Positions 9,801 through 17,739 of a DNA stretch of 64,000 nt are shown here, in pieces (position 1 is the stretch's first letter; each line of letters starts with the position of its first letter). Under the pieces are notes generated by a model, which was given only the letters and a program-made list of their open reading frames with translations, searched no databases and was not told the DNA's origin. The stretch comes from Clostridium paridis (GTDB lineage: Bacteria; Bacillota; Clostridia; Clostridiales; Clostridiaceae): NCBI RefSeq assembly GCF_016765615.1, contig NZ_JAESWA010000023.1, forward strand, positions 454,093-518,092, written 5' to 3'. Position numbers and translations under genes: made by a program.

Positions 9801-9995
9801 AATGAAACAATAGTAAGGGTTTTTGAAAGCTTCAATAAGAGAACCAATGTAAAATTATCTAGCTTCATTAAACCTAAGAGAATATGGGAAGTAAATCTTG
9901 AAGAAAAAGAAATAAAGGAACTTGTGATTAATGAAAATGAAGTAGAATTTATGATAAATCCTTATGAGATAAAAACCTTTAAGATTGAATATTAA
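6831..9995 (+). CDS. Alpha-mannosidase, GH38
   Basis: Large (about 1050 aa) cytosolic glycoside hydrolase family 38 enzyme that removes alpha-linked mannose from glycans. The zinc-site motif GHTHLDVAWLWD is near residues 244-255 and the nucleophile region LWLPDVFGYSAALPQI near 350-365. The conserved FHDIIPGTSI is near 578, followed by the beta-sandwich C-terminal domains. The start is uncertain: GTG 6831, GTG 6834 and TTG 6843 are in frame. TTG 6843 gives the family-like start MYFDIERIEKIL, while AAGGAAA at 6824-6830 favours a GTG. It is monocistronic. Confidence 0.92.
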   Translation: MVGFLYFDIERIEKILKELQARIYNKRTRIEEVYIKEGDYKSYEEAEASSEPWVKFGEYDVWGDKYKRFWFETEFNIPKELANEYVVLELTTGKEGQWDAINPQFLSYLNGKIVQGLDTNHREIIVSKDATEGDHFRADFHGYGGMNDGKANFNVYIKSFNEVIEKLFYDIKVPLEVAKLLKEEDKKRVDILNHLIKALEILDLRKPYSEKYYKSIKEAIEYLKVNFYEGECGKINEGTVVCLGHTHLDVAWLWDLKQTREKAVRSFSTALSLMKEYPDYTFMASQPILYKFVKEEAPEIYAEIKERIKEGRWEAEGAMYLEADCNLTSGESLVRQLLHGKKFFREEFGVENKILWLPDVFGYSAALPQILKGFGIDYFVTSKISWNEYNRLPYDTFMWEGLDGTEILSYFITANDYEKVISGVHRTIYEASINPSQIKGSYERYKPKQMNDEVIISYGYGDGGGGPTKDMLENYSRLNYGIPGSPKTTTKFALDYFKDLEKRVEDYKRLPKWKGELYLEFHRGTYTTIAKNKKYNRMSEYLYQDLELFSSIAKTVDKNFKYDKKRINDNWELILLNQFHDIIPGTSIKEVYDESWRQYESVLENGKDLLNNALKSISSKISLKEKALVVFNQLSFERNEYIELPRELKGKTLVYGDGVEVLVQNIDDSKDIAYLTNIPAKGYRVLYIKEAKEKAQIENMVKVGKINNGFILENKFLKVNIDSRGELTSVFDKRADREVIKEGAKGNSLVIYEDKPHNPWEAWDTDIYYSEKSWEITDIIAIEVISKGPLKATIRVEKKYEDSTIEQFISLYHDSPRIDFETKVNWHEEHVLLKANFPVNVKGNRATFDIQYGNIERDTHFNTSWDIAKFEVCAHKWGDISEYGYGVALLNDCKYGYSVKDGVLSLTLLKSPKWPNPEADMGYHEFTYSLYPHECRWQEGKVQEEAYKLNLKPYVTLEEPHTGLLEEKMSFITVDAENVIVEVIKEKEEGNETIVRVFESFNKRTNVKLSSFIKPKRIWEVNLEEKEIKELVINENEVEFMINPYEIKTFKIEY

Positions 9996-9997
9996 TA

Positions 9998-10044
9998 AAT
10001 AAAGGATTATTCTTATTTAAACTAAATAGGAATAATCCTTTATT
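9998..10044 (+). terminator. Intrinsic terminator after GH38 gene
   Basis: A 21-bp stem (9998-10018 with 10024-10044, one wobble) with a 5-base loop is followed by TTATTT. Confidence 0.8.
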
Positions 10045-10115
10045 TTATTTAAATTTAATGAATTTAAAGATGATATATTTGAGTAAATTTTTATCTGAGT
10101 AACTTCCTTTTCACA

Positions 10116-10526
10116 TTAAAATAGAATTCTAACTTTAAAATCCTTATGACACACAGGACAGTTTACTGTATGATTTCCAGCTTTTCTTGGTAATCTAAGT
10201 ACCTTTTTACAATGAGGACATTTGCGATAACGATGGGTTTTAAATTCTTTCAGTCTGCGAATTGGTAAAGAACTTTTTGCTTTTATAGGACTCCATATCT
10301 TTAAAAACATTTGGTTTTCTCTACGTCTTTTATAAATATTTTTAGAAAAACTCCTATAAAAGGTGAAAATCAGAACAACCCATATAAAAATACTAAGTAT
10401 ATTTGAATGAATAAATGAATTAATAAGCATCAGAACAAAAGATGCAATAACTAAAGCAATATAAAGCTGGTCAGTACCATATCTACCATACATAAAACGT
10501 ATTAGTTTATTTTTAAAATCGCCCAT
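10116..10526 (-). CDS. Membrane protein with C-terminal zinc ribbon
   Basis: 136-aa protein of unknown function. Residues about 20-57 form two closely spaced membrane segments. After a basic linker, four cysteines (C103, C106, C123, C126; CPHC...CPVC) form a zinc ribbon with a cytosolic location expected from the positive charges. AGGAGG precedes the ATG. No operon partner is present. Similar small proteins occur in clostridia and lactobacilli, but I know of no assigned role. Confidence 0.72.
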   Translation of the reverse strand: MGDFKNKLIRFMYGRYGTDQLYIALVIASFVLMLINSFIHSNILSIFIWVVLIFTFYRSFSKNIYKRRRENQMFLKIWSPIKAKSSLPIRRLKEFKTHRYRKCPHCKKVLRLPRKAGNHTVNCPVCHKDFKVRILF

Positions 10527-10781
10527 TTTTAATCCTCCTAATTAATATGATCTGAAACAGAAGTAACACATAAAAGGATGAGTAATACATCTTTCATCTT
10601 TGTGACATTTAATAAAAATATAAGCTTAATTTTACCACAATGGCGCAAAAAAAGGAATGTGATAGGTTTGTATTTACATAGCGTAAAAATATATGAGAAG
10701 TTTCTAGATCTTGTTACTTCTATGAATAAAAATTGGTAAAATAGATATAGATTAAAAAAATTGCTTTTAGGAGAATTTGAT

Positions 10782-11096
10782 ATGAAAGATACAATTGAAA
10801 GAGTAAGGAAATTCAGAAACGATAGAGATTGGTCACAGTTCCACACTCCAGAGAATTTGGCTAAAGCTATAAATATAGAAGCTGGTGAACTTTTAGAGCA
10901 CTTTCTTTGGGATAATAATTTTAATAAGGAAGATGTTTGTGATGAATTAGCAGATGTATTTGTTTATTGCATGCATATGGCAGATGCGTTAGATGTAAAT
11001 ATTGAAGAAATAATAAATAGAAAAATGGACAAGAATGAAAAGAAATATCCAGTAGAAAAAGCAAAAGGAAACAGCAAAAAATATACTGAGCTTTAA
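10782..11096 (+). CDS. MazG-like NTP pyrophosphohydrolase, copy 1
   Basis: 104-aa all-alpha NTP pyrophosphatase (MazG-like, close to the RS21-C6/dCTPase type). Such enzymes hydrolyse (d)NTPs to the monophosphate and pyrophosphate. Metal-binding acidic residues are visible in INIEAGELLEHFLW and CDELADVFVY. I chose ATG 10782, with TAGGAGA seven bases upstream, over the earlier TTG 10761. It is about 83% identical (86 of 104 by eye) to the gene at 27975, and the two bracket a 17-kb accessory region. Role could be nucleotide-pool cleaning or anti-phage nucleotide depletion. Confidence 0.88.
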   Translation: MKDTIERVRKFRNDRDWSQFHTPENLAKAINIEAGELLEHFLWDNNFNKEDVCDELADVFVYCMHMADALDVNIEEIINRKMDKNEKKYPVEKAKGNSKKYTEL

Positions 11097-11178
11097 TTAT
11101 AGGGATGGTTTTTATAGTTTAAATATAAAGAAAGATATTAATTAATTTGAGAATTAATGTTTTAGGGGGAATATATAA

Positions 11179-11919
11179 ATGTGGTTTATAGTAGCTTTAT
11201 TTTTAGTACTTACCATTACTTTTCTTTCAGGAAAAGGTAGATTCTTAATAGCTGGATATAATACTGCAAGTAAAGAAGAGAAAGCAAAATATGATGAGAA
11301 AAAACTATGCCGTGTTATGGGAAGCGGTATGGGGGTAATCACCATCGTTTTAGCAATACCTGCAATTTTAAATGACAATACTCCTAACTTTTACATTGGA
11401 CTAATGATAGCAGTGATTATGATAACAATCATAGGAATATTAGTATTAACTAATACTATATGCAAATCTAATAATCCAGAAGTGATTCACGAAAGTAAAG
11501 AAGATGAGGCAAGGTCACGAAAGCTTACCAAATTTTCATTGATATTTACTCTTGTGGTCTTTGCAGTTGTAGGAGTAATTCTTGTAACTGGGGACATAAA
11601 GGTTAGTTTAAATGATAAGGAGATTAGTATTGAAGCAACTTACTGGAAAGATCAAACCATATCCTATAAAGACATTCAATCAGTAACTTATTCAGAAGAT
11701 CTAAGCATAGGAAGTAGAACAAATGGAGTTGGAAGCTTAAGACTTAATGAAGGACATTTTAAAAACAACCTATTTGGAGATTATACTTTATACTCTTATA
11801 CTAAGTGCAAGAGCTATGTAGTAATTAAGACAAATTCAGGTATCTTTGTTGTAAATGGGAAGAGTAGTGAGGATACTAAGAAGCTTTATGAGGAGATAAA
11901 TGAGAGAATAAAGGGATAA
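11179..11919 (+). CDS. DUF3784 membrane protein, intact copy
   Basis: 246-aa membrane protein. The N-terminal half matches DUF3784: a first helix, then FLIAGYNTASKEEKAKYDEKKLCR, then two more helices. A fourth helix near residues 120-138 leads to an extracytoplasmic or cytosolic beta-rich domain resembling PH-like sensor modules (YWKDQTISYKDIQSVTY... SYVVIKTNSGIFVVNGKS). Function is unknown. A second copy lies at 14055 but has a stop codon. AGGGGGAA precedes the ATG, and the same leader is found before the second copy. Confidence 0.78.
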   Translation: MWFIVALFLVLTITFLSGKGRFLIAGYNTASKEEKAKYDEKKLCRVMGSGMGVITIVLAIPAILNDNTPNFYIGLMIAVIMITIIGILVLTNTICKSNNPEVIHESKEDEARSRKLTKFSLIFTLVVFAVVGVILVTGDIKVSLNDKEISIEATYWKDQTISYKDIQSVTYSEDLSIGSRTNGVGSLRLNEGHFKNNLFGDYTLYSYTKCKSYVVIKTNSGIFVVNGKSSEDTKKLYEEINERIKG

Positions 11920-11920
11920 G

Positions 11921-11992
11921 ATGATTAAAAGTAAATAATGAAGAAAGTGAAATAACCCTAGACTGGATGTAAGTTTAGGGTTTGTTTTTTAT
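11921..11992 (+). repeat. DUF3784 3'-flank repeat, copy 1 (with terminator)
   Basis: First of three related intergenic segments. It includes the terminator AACCCTAGACT (11954-11964) / AGTTTAGGGTT (11972-11982) followed by TTGTTTTTT. Similarity to the copies at 14808 and 18888 stops soon after the T-run. Confidence 0.75.
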
Positions 11993-12065
11993 TTTTAAAC
12001 TAAACGACAAGAATCCCCTTATTAATACAATTGTAGAGTGTTAGAATTAAAATGAGGTGGGACAA

Positions 12066-12869
12066 ATGGGGAATGAATTAATTGAAATTGAAGAATATAG
12101 AGATTTAAAAGATAAATTTGATTCTATGACAAAGTATTACTTAAGTCTTATTGAAGAAAAAGAAGACCTTCTTTTTAAAGAAAAAGTTTTTTTAGAAGCA
12201 AAATACTTATCTATTTTTGGATATTTAATAAAACAGAAATTACAGCGGGAGATTGATCTTAGAAGGATAAAGAAAAAAATATCCCTTATACAATTTTATT
12301 TAAATAAAGGAGAAAAAGTTGATAAAGAACGCGTAGAAGAAAAGTTAGAAGAAGAGATGAAGTTATTCAAATTTCAGATGGAGGATTTCAAGGAAAGACT
12401 ATCTGATAGTAAAAAACTTATAGAGAGTCCTACCTTAACTGATGAAGAGTATAATGAAGTAAAAAGTATATTTAGAAAACTAGCTAAAAAATTACATCCA
12501 GATTTGAATAAAACATTAACTGAAAGAGAAATGAATCTTTGGAATAGAACTCTTGAAGCCTATAATTGTAATGATTTAGAAACTTTAAGATTATTAGCTA
12601 ATATCTTAATAGAAGAGATTGAAGTAGAAAGAATTTCATCATTGGAATTATTAAAAAATAAAATACAGGATTTAAGTAGTAAAATAGATTGCATACTTGA
12701 GGAGATAACTAATAACAAAGAACAGTTTCCTCTAAATATTAAAGATAAAATATTAGATAATGAGTGGGTATCAGAAGAAATTGATAGTTATAAAAAAGTT
12801 ATTACTCAACTTGAAGAGGCAATAAAGTCTTACTCAGCTTTTTTAAAGGGCATAGAGGAGGAGAGTTAA
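12066..12869 (+). CDS. J-domain protein with coiled coil
   Basis: 267-aa protein whose central part (about 123-185) is a divergent J domain: YNEVKSIFRKLAKKLHPDLN with the diagnostic HPD at 144-146. J domains stimulate the ATPase of Hsp70/DnaK. Flanking segments are charged helices, probably coiled coils. No Gly/Phe or zinc-finger region is present, so it is not DnaJ itself. I start at ATG 12066 behind GAGGTGGGA. Its stop lies one base before the GTG of the HIRAN gene, so the pair is translationally linked. Its client is unknown. Confidence 0.72.
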   Translation: MGNELIEIEEYRDLKDKFDSMTKYYLSLIEEKEDLLFKEKVFLEAKYLSIFGYLIKQKLQREIDLRRIKKKISLIQFYLNKGEKVDKERVEEKLEEEMKLFKFQMEDFKERLSDSKKLIESPTLTDEEYNEVKSIFRKLAKKLHPDLNKTLTEREMNLWNRTLEAYNCNDLETLRLLANILIEEIEVERISSLELLKNKIQDLSSKIDCILEEITNNKEQFPLNIKDKILDNEWVSEEIDSYKKVITQLEEAIKSYSAFLKGIEEES

Positions 12870-12870
12870 T

Positions 12871-13266
12871 GTGAAGGATTCTGAAATAATTTTAGGTAAT
12901 GTAGATGGAAGCTTATTAGTAGGAATGAATAATGGAAGGCTAGAGTTACCTTTTAATAATAATATATACCTACTAACTGTTCCGATTGCTGGAATTAATT
13001 ATTATATTAGATATAAAGACTTAATTATATCTAATGGAGATAAGCTAATACTAAAAAGGGAACCAAACAATAATTTTGATACATATGCAATAGAAGTTTT
13101 CACCCAAAATGAAATTAAACTAGGGTATATTCCTCGTAGAAATAATAAAGTTTTTGCTAGGCTTATGGATGGTGGAAAAAGGCTGTATGCTGAAGTCAGG
13201 GAAGTTCAGTACTACTTTGATGAAATAAATGAAATTGTAATTAGGATTTTTATGAATGACATTTAA
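12871..13266 (+). CDS. HIRAN-domain protein
   Basis: 131-aa protein with a HIRAN domain over about residues 28-128: VPIAGINYY, LKREPNNNFDTYAIEV, LGYIPRRNNKVFARLMDGG. HIRAN domains bind single-stranded DNA ends in HLTF/Rad5 helicases, and stand-alone versions occur in defence and repair loci. It begins with GTG behind GGAGGAGA located inside the end of the J-domain gene. The J-domain/HIRAN pairing suggests a chaperone-recruited DNA-binding factor, which is inference. Confidence 0.8.
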   Translation: MKDSEIILGNVDGSLLVGMNNGRLELPFNNNIYLLTVPIAGINYYIRYKDLIISNGDKLILKREPNNNFDTYAIEVFTQNEIKLGYIPRRNNKVFARLMDGGKRLYAEVREVQYYFDEINEIVIRIFMNDI

Positions 13267-13352
13267 AAGGACAAGCGTAAGTTTTGATGGCATTTCAACA
13301 TTTTCATAATAACAAATTAATAAAATAATTAATTTAAAGAAGGCGAAAGCAA

Positions 13353-13652
13353 GTGAATAATGATGAAACGGAAAGAATAAATAAGTATATAGTTTCAGTA
13401 AGATGGCAAAATGCAAAAAGCTATGAAAAGACAGCTCCTCACGAGTATACAATCAGACAATGGAAGCCAGATCTTGAAGAAGAATTCATATGGTTTGTAA
13501 ATTATATAAGAGCTAATGGAGTTAAGGAATGGTTTTATAAAAAGCAAAATATATATTTCTATTATAAAGGACTTAAATACTGGACTATGGGTGATGCAAT
13601 GGAGAATACATGGGTTATTAATAGAACTGATGATATGAAAGCATATAGATAA
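13353..13652 (+). CDS. Small conserved protein of unknown function
   Basis: 99-aa soluble protein, GTG start behind AAGAAGGCG. It is rich in aromatic residues (WKPDLEEEF, WFYKKQNIYFYYKGLKYWTMG). I recall similar short proteins in bacterial accessory regions but no assigned function. No metal-binding or catalytic motif is evident. It is separated by about 60 bases from the next gene. Confidence 0.6.
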   Translation: MNNDETERINKYIVSVRWQNAKSYEKTAPHEYTIRQWKPDLEEEFIWFVNYIRANGVKEWFYKKQNIYFYYKGLKYWTMGDAMENTWVINRTDDMKAYR

Positions 13653-13714
13653 TGTTAATAGTATAAATATGGAGTTGGTTATATTTAAACTGTTTTAAGG
13701 GGAGTAGATAAATT

Positions 13715-14014
13715 ATGATAAGAATATCAAGACAATCAAGATATTTTGACTCTTTAAGGAATTATAAAATTTATATTGATGATATATATTGTGGTGATAT
13801 AAAAGATAATGAAGTCAAAGAATTAAATATTGAAAATGGAGAACATTCAATTTTATTGAAAATAGATTGGTGTACAAGTAATAAAGTAACCTTCATTGCA
13901 AAAGATAATGAATTAAAAGAATTTAATTGTGGTAACTCAATGGAAGGATTAAAATGTCTGTTAGTCTTTGTTTATATTACATTTTTGAAAAATAATTATT
14001 TATTTATAAATTAA
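13715..14014 (+). CDS. Small protein with PEGA-like fold
   Basis: 99-aa protein. The first ~70 residues form alternating short beta segments (YKIYIDDIYCGDIKDNEVKE, IENGEHSILLKIDW) like a PEGA/carbohydrate-binding-type sandwich. The last ~25 residues are hydrophobic (LKCLLVFVYITFL) and probably anchor it in the membrane. AGGGGAG precedes the ATG. Function is unknown. It sits 40 bases before the broken DUF3784 copy. Confidence 0.6.
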   Translation: MIRISRQSRYFDSLRNYKIYIDDIYCGDIKDNEVKELNIENGEHSILLKIDWCTSNKVTFIAKDNELKEFNCGNSMEGLKCLLVFVYITFLKNNYLFIN

Positions 14015-14054
14015 AGGAACTACAATCTTCATATTTTTAGGGGGAATATATAAA

Positions 14055-14792
14055 ATGTGGTTTATAGTAGCTTTGTTTTTAGTACTAACCATTACTTTTC
14101 TTTCAGGAAAAGGTGGATTTTTAATAGCAGGATATAATACTTCAAGCAAAGAAGAAAAAGCAAAATATGATGAGAAAAAGCTATGCCGTGTTATGGGAAT
14201 AGGAATGGGAATAATCACTATCGTTTTAGCAATACCAGCAATTTTAAAGGATAATACTCCTAATTTTTATATTGAACTAATGATAGCAGTGATTATGATA
14301 ACAATTATTGGATTATTAGTATTAACTAATACCATATGCAAATCTAGTATTCCAGAAGCGATTCACGAAAGGATAGAAGATGAGGTAAGGTAGCAGAAGA
14401 TTACAAGATTTTCTTTGATATTTACTCTTGTGGTATTTTGTATTGTTGGAATAATTCTTGTAACTGGGGAAGTAAAGGTTAAATTAAATGATAATAAGAT
14501 TAAGATTGCAGCATCTTATTGGAAAGATCAAACCATTGCCTATAAAGATATTCAATCAGTAACTTATTCAGAAGATTTAAGCATAGGAAGAAGAACAAAT
14601 GGAGTTGGAAGCTTAAGACTAAATGAAGGACATTTTAATAATAACTTATTTGGAGATTATATTTTATACTCTTATACTAAGTGCAAGAGTTATATAGTAA
14701 TTAAGACAAATTCAGGTATCTTTGTAGTAAATGGAAAGAGTAGTGAGGATACAAAGAAGCTTTATGAGGAGATTATAGAGAAGTTGAAGTAA
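14055..14792 (+). pseudogene. DUF3784 membrane protein, copy 2, nonsense-mutated
   Basis: Close relative of the gene at 11179 throughout, including its AGGGGGAATATATAAA leader. An in-frame TAG at 14391-14393 replaces the codon pair found as TCA-CGA in the intact copy. The reading frame resumes unchanged after the stop, giving 112 N-terminal and about 125 C-terminal residues. No ribosome site precedes the downstream half, so it is probably a recent pseudogene unless the stop is suppressed. A sequencing error is possible but needs two base changes. Confidence 0.75.
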
Positions 14793-14807
14793 ATAAATGA
14801 TTAAAAG

Positions 14808-14981
14808 TGAATAGTGAAGAGAGCCAAATAACCCTAGACTGTCTGTAAGTCTAGGGTTTGTTTTTATAAGAAGAAAATTATTATGGAGTATTATTGAGTC
14901 ACTTCCTTTTATGTACAAAAGTGGTAAAATGATAATGGATGAAATATTGAAGAATACAAGCTAATTCGGAGAAATGAAATG
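14808..14981 (+). repeat. Direct repeat, left flank of DUF262 cassette
   Basis: About 175 bases roughly 80% similar to 18888-19063, in the same orientation. It contains a perfect terminator (14830-14840 with 14848-14858), then a shared AT-rich stretch with a conserved ACTTCCTTTTAT core. The pair encloses the GmrSD-like cassette. Confidence 0.7.
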
Positions 14982-15134
14982 AGAGATAAAACTTGTATAA
15001 TACTGGAATCCTGTAGATTATTATTGAATGATGAAAAAGATAAAGAGTTATTAAAAGATAGGTATATTAAGCGTTGGTATGAAGTTGCAAAATCTTTCAG
15101 AGCTAGTTTTGTTATTGCAGATGTACTGGATTGA
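14979..15134 (+). CDS. Short open reading frame, 51 aa
   Basis: Possible small protein starting MRDKTCIILESCRLLL and ending SFVIADVLD. GGAGA lies 6 bases before the ATG. It begins exactly where the left direct repeat ends and may be the first gene of the inserted cassette or a fragment of a longer gene. No family recognised. Confidence 0.4.
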   Translation: MRDKTCIILESCRLLLNDEKDKELLKDRYIKRWYEVAKSFRASFVIADVLD

Positions 15135-15220
15135 GCAGAAATTTGAAATAATAAGTGAAGATATTTGACTATTTATACAAGCATTATTTGTAAGTTAAAA
15201 TAAATTGTTGAGGTGAGTAA

Positions 15221-15541
15221 ATGAATCAGCTAGAGAAAGTTTTTAATGAAGATATGAAGAATATTTATCTGATTGCAAAGAAAGAACTGAAATATAATGC
15301 TACACGTTTTCTACAGCTTCTTTCTGAAAAAGGTGGAGTTCAGACTGCTAAAATATTGATAGCCAAGAATGGTGGTACGTATGGATTTGAAGTTCTTTGC
15401 GAGTATGGTAGGCATGAACTTTCCGTTGAAGCACATGTTATAAAGCCAGAATATATGGAACTATTCACTGATGAGGAAAGAAAAATGTGCAAGGATAGAT
15501 TAGAGAGTCTTGGATTTAAACAGGACTTCAATAAAAAATAA
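15221..15541 (+). CDS. Small accessory protein of the DUF262 cassette
   Basis: 106-aa soluble protein of unknown function. Conserved-looking parts are NATRFLQLLSEKGGVQTAKIL and GFEVLCEYGRHELSVEAHV. It resembles small proteins I have seen beside restriction-type genes, but I cannot name a family. GAGGTG precedes the ATG, and it lies 31 bases before the nuclease gene, so the two are probably one operon. Codon choice (more CTG, CGT, CTT) differs from neighbours outside the repeats. Confidence 0.6.
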   Translation: MNQLEKVFNEDMKNIYLIAKKELKYNATRFLQLLSEKGGVQTAKILIAKNGGTYGFEVLCEYGRHELSVEAHVIKPEYMELFTDEERKMCKDRLESLGFKQDFNKK

Positions 15542-15572
15542 AATAAATCATTTTAAAGGAGACGGTATTTAA

Positions 15573-17645
15573 ATGCAGACATTAGAGTCGTTAAAAAGTA
15601 TTTTTAAAGATAGGATTTTTAAAATACCAGACTATCAGAGAGGTTATGCATGGCAGAAAAGGCAATTGAAAGATTTCTGGGAGGATATCGTTAATCTTCC
15701 AAGTGATCGATTACATTACACAGGGTTGCTATCATTGAAGCAGGTTTCAAAAAAAGACTATGAAAGTGCAAATTGGATAGCTGAACGCTGGCTGATTAAA
15801 GAACGGGCTTTCAGACCATTTCATATTGTTGATGGACAACAAAGGTTAACTACATTTGTTATCTTTATTAATGAAATTCTGAACTTAATAAAAGCTCTTC
15901 CAGGAAACAAAGAAAAGGCAGAATCAGATATTTATATCGGGACATTCAGTTTAAAACAGATAAAAGAGGAATACCTTGTGGTTCAGATGCCACCAAAGTT
16001 TATTGTTAACACATATAAGTTTGGATATGAAAAGGATAATCCAAGTTTTAAATATTTAAGACATAGAATACTTGGAGAGCCTGATGGTGGCAGTATAATT
16101 GAAACGTTCTATACTCTGAATCTAGAAAATGCAAAGCAATTTTTCAAGGATAATTTAGAAAACTATTATAAAGCATATGGAATTTCGGAAATTGAAAGTT
16201 TATTTAAAAAAATAACTCAAAATCTTATGTTTAACTTGCACGAAATAGAAGATGATTTTGATGTATTCGTAGCTTTCGAAACGATGAATAACAGAGGAAA
16301 AAAACTTTCCAACTTGGAACTTCTTAAAAACCGTCTGATTTACCTGACTACTCTTTATGAACCTTATGAGATTACCGAAGATGAAAGAACAATTCTACGA
16401 GAAGAAATAAATGAAGCCTGGAAAGATGTTTATTATCAGCTTGGAAGAAATAAGAAAAATCCATTATCTGATGACGATTTCTTGACAGCCCATTGGATTA
16501 TGTATTTTCAGTATACTAGGCAAAAGGGAGACGACTACATTAAGTTTTTACTAGAAGAAAAATTCACACCACAGAATGTGTTTAAAAAAATTGAAATCAA
16601 ATTAGATTCAATCATTGATGTTACTGAAGTAAGGGATCAGGACGTAGAAGAAGAACCGGATGAAAATGGAATAGAAGAAAAGGTTGTAAAGAGAGCTAAA
16701 TTAGCACCAAATGAAATTGCTGATTATGTTAAAAGCTTACAGGCTACAGCAGTACATTGGTATAACTCATTTAATCCTTTGAATAATTCAGATTTAACTG
16801 CTGAAGAGCAACTATGGCTGGATAGACTAAATAGAATTGGAATTGCATATTTTAGACCACTGGTCGTTGTTTCATATGTTAGAAATGATATTACCATTGA
16901 AAGTCGTATTAAACTTTTTAAAGAAATTGAGAGGTTTATATTTATTGCCTTTAGGATGGGCAGAGCATTTTCTACTTACAGAAACAGCGAATACTATAGG
17001 CTAACGAAGCAATTGCGTAATGGTGATGTTTCGGTAGATGAAATATGCAACACATTAAAAGAACGTGTTGAAGAATGGTTGAGTCCAGCTACTGCTTTTG
17101 ACATTCAACCTTTCAAATCTTATATAGGTAAACACTTCAAGAATGGTGGAGGTTTCTACTGGTGGAATGGGCTTCATTACTTCCTATATGAATACGAACA
17201 AAGAAAAGTTATTCAAAACGGTAACCAGAAAATTGATTGGACTCTATTTGTTAAGAGTGAAAAAGACAAGGTTTCTATAGAACATATATATCCTCAAACA
17301 GCGGATAATGACTATTGGAAGAATGCTTTTGCAAACTACTCAGATGAGCAGAAGAAGTTTTTAACTGGATCACTTGGCAATTTGCTTCCGTTATCGAGAA
17401 GCAAGAATTCTAGCTTGCAAAATGATAGTTTTCCAGAAAAGAAATCACCAGTGGGAAAATCTCATAAGGGCTATTCAGATGGATCTCATAGTGAAATCGA
17501 AGTAGCAACATATAATGATTGGAATGCGATTAATATCCTTGAACGAGGAAAAAAGTTATTAGATTTTATGGAAATGCGATGGAACATAAAATTTGCGAGT
17601 GATGAAAGTAAAAAGGAAATGCTCTTCTTAGATTTCCTGCCATAA
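15573..17645 (+). CDS. GmrSD-like DUF262-DUF1524 nuclease
   Basis: 690-aa fusion of a ParB/Srx-related DUF262 N-terminus and an HNH-type DUF1524 C-terminus, the single-chain arrangement of GmrSD type IV restriction enzymes that cut glucosylated-hmC phage DNA using NTP. Visible: IPDYQRGYAW (18-27), IVDGQQRLTT (85-94), FETMNNRGKKLSNLELLKN in the middle, then SIEHIYPQ near 570 and GSLGNLLPLSRSKNSSLQN around 605. GGAGACGG precedes the ATG. Both nuclease and NTP-domain motifs appear intact. Codon use suggests recent transfer. Confidence 0.9.
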   Translation: MQTLESLKSIFKDRIFKIPDYQRGYAWQKRQLKDFWEDIVNLPSDRLHYTGLLSLKQVSKKDYESANWIAERWLIKERAFRPFHIVDGQQRLTTFVIFINEILNLIKALPGNKEKAESDIYIGTFSLKQIKEEYLVVQMPPKFIVNTYKFGYEKDNPSFKYLRHRILGEPDGGSIIETFYTLNLENAKQFFKDNLENYYKAYGISEIESLFKKITQNLMFNLHEIEDDFDVFVAFETMNNRGKKLSNLELLKNRLIYLTTLYEPYEITEDERTILREEINEAWKDVYYQLGRNKKNPLSDDDFLTAHWIMYFQYTRQKGDDYIKFLLEEKFTPQNVFKKIEIKLDSIIDVTEVRDQDVEEEPDENGIEEKVVKRAKLAPNEIADYVKSLQATAVHWYNSFNPLNNSDLTAEEQLWLDRLNRIGIAYFRPLVVVSYVRNDITIESRIKLFKEIERFIFIAFRMGRAFSTYRNSEYYRLTKQLRNGDVSVDEICNTLKERVEEWLSPATAFDIQPFKSYIGKHFKNGGGFYWWNGLHYFLYEYEQRKVIQNGNQKIDWTLFVKSEKDKVSIEHIYPQTADNDYWKNAFANYSDEQKKFLTGSLGNLLPLSRSKNSSLQNDSFPEKKSPVGKSHKGYSDGSHSEIEVATYNDWNAINILERGKKLLDFMEMRWNIKFASDESKKEMLFLDFLP

Positions 17646-17739
17646 TATATGGGTGTGAAAAGTTATCATAGTGTGAGTAGTTAGTGATTTGATTAACTGG
17701 CATTAAGAAACTATATTTAGGTTATAGGAGTTGAAATAG

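Noticed and set aside
10538-10846. Minus-strand reading frame of 102 codons
   Set aside because: It overlaps the ribosome site and start of the MazG-like gene, is low-complexity and has no credible start.
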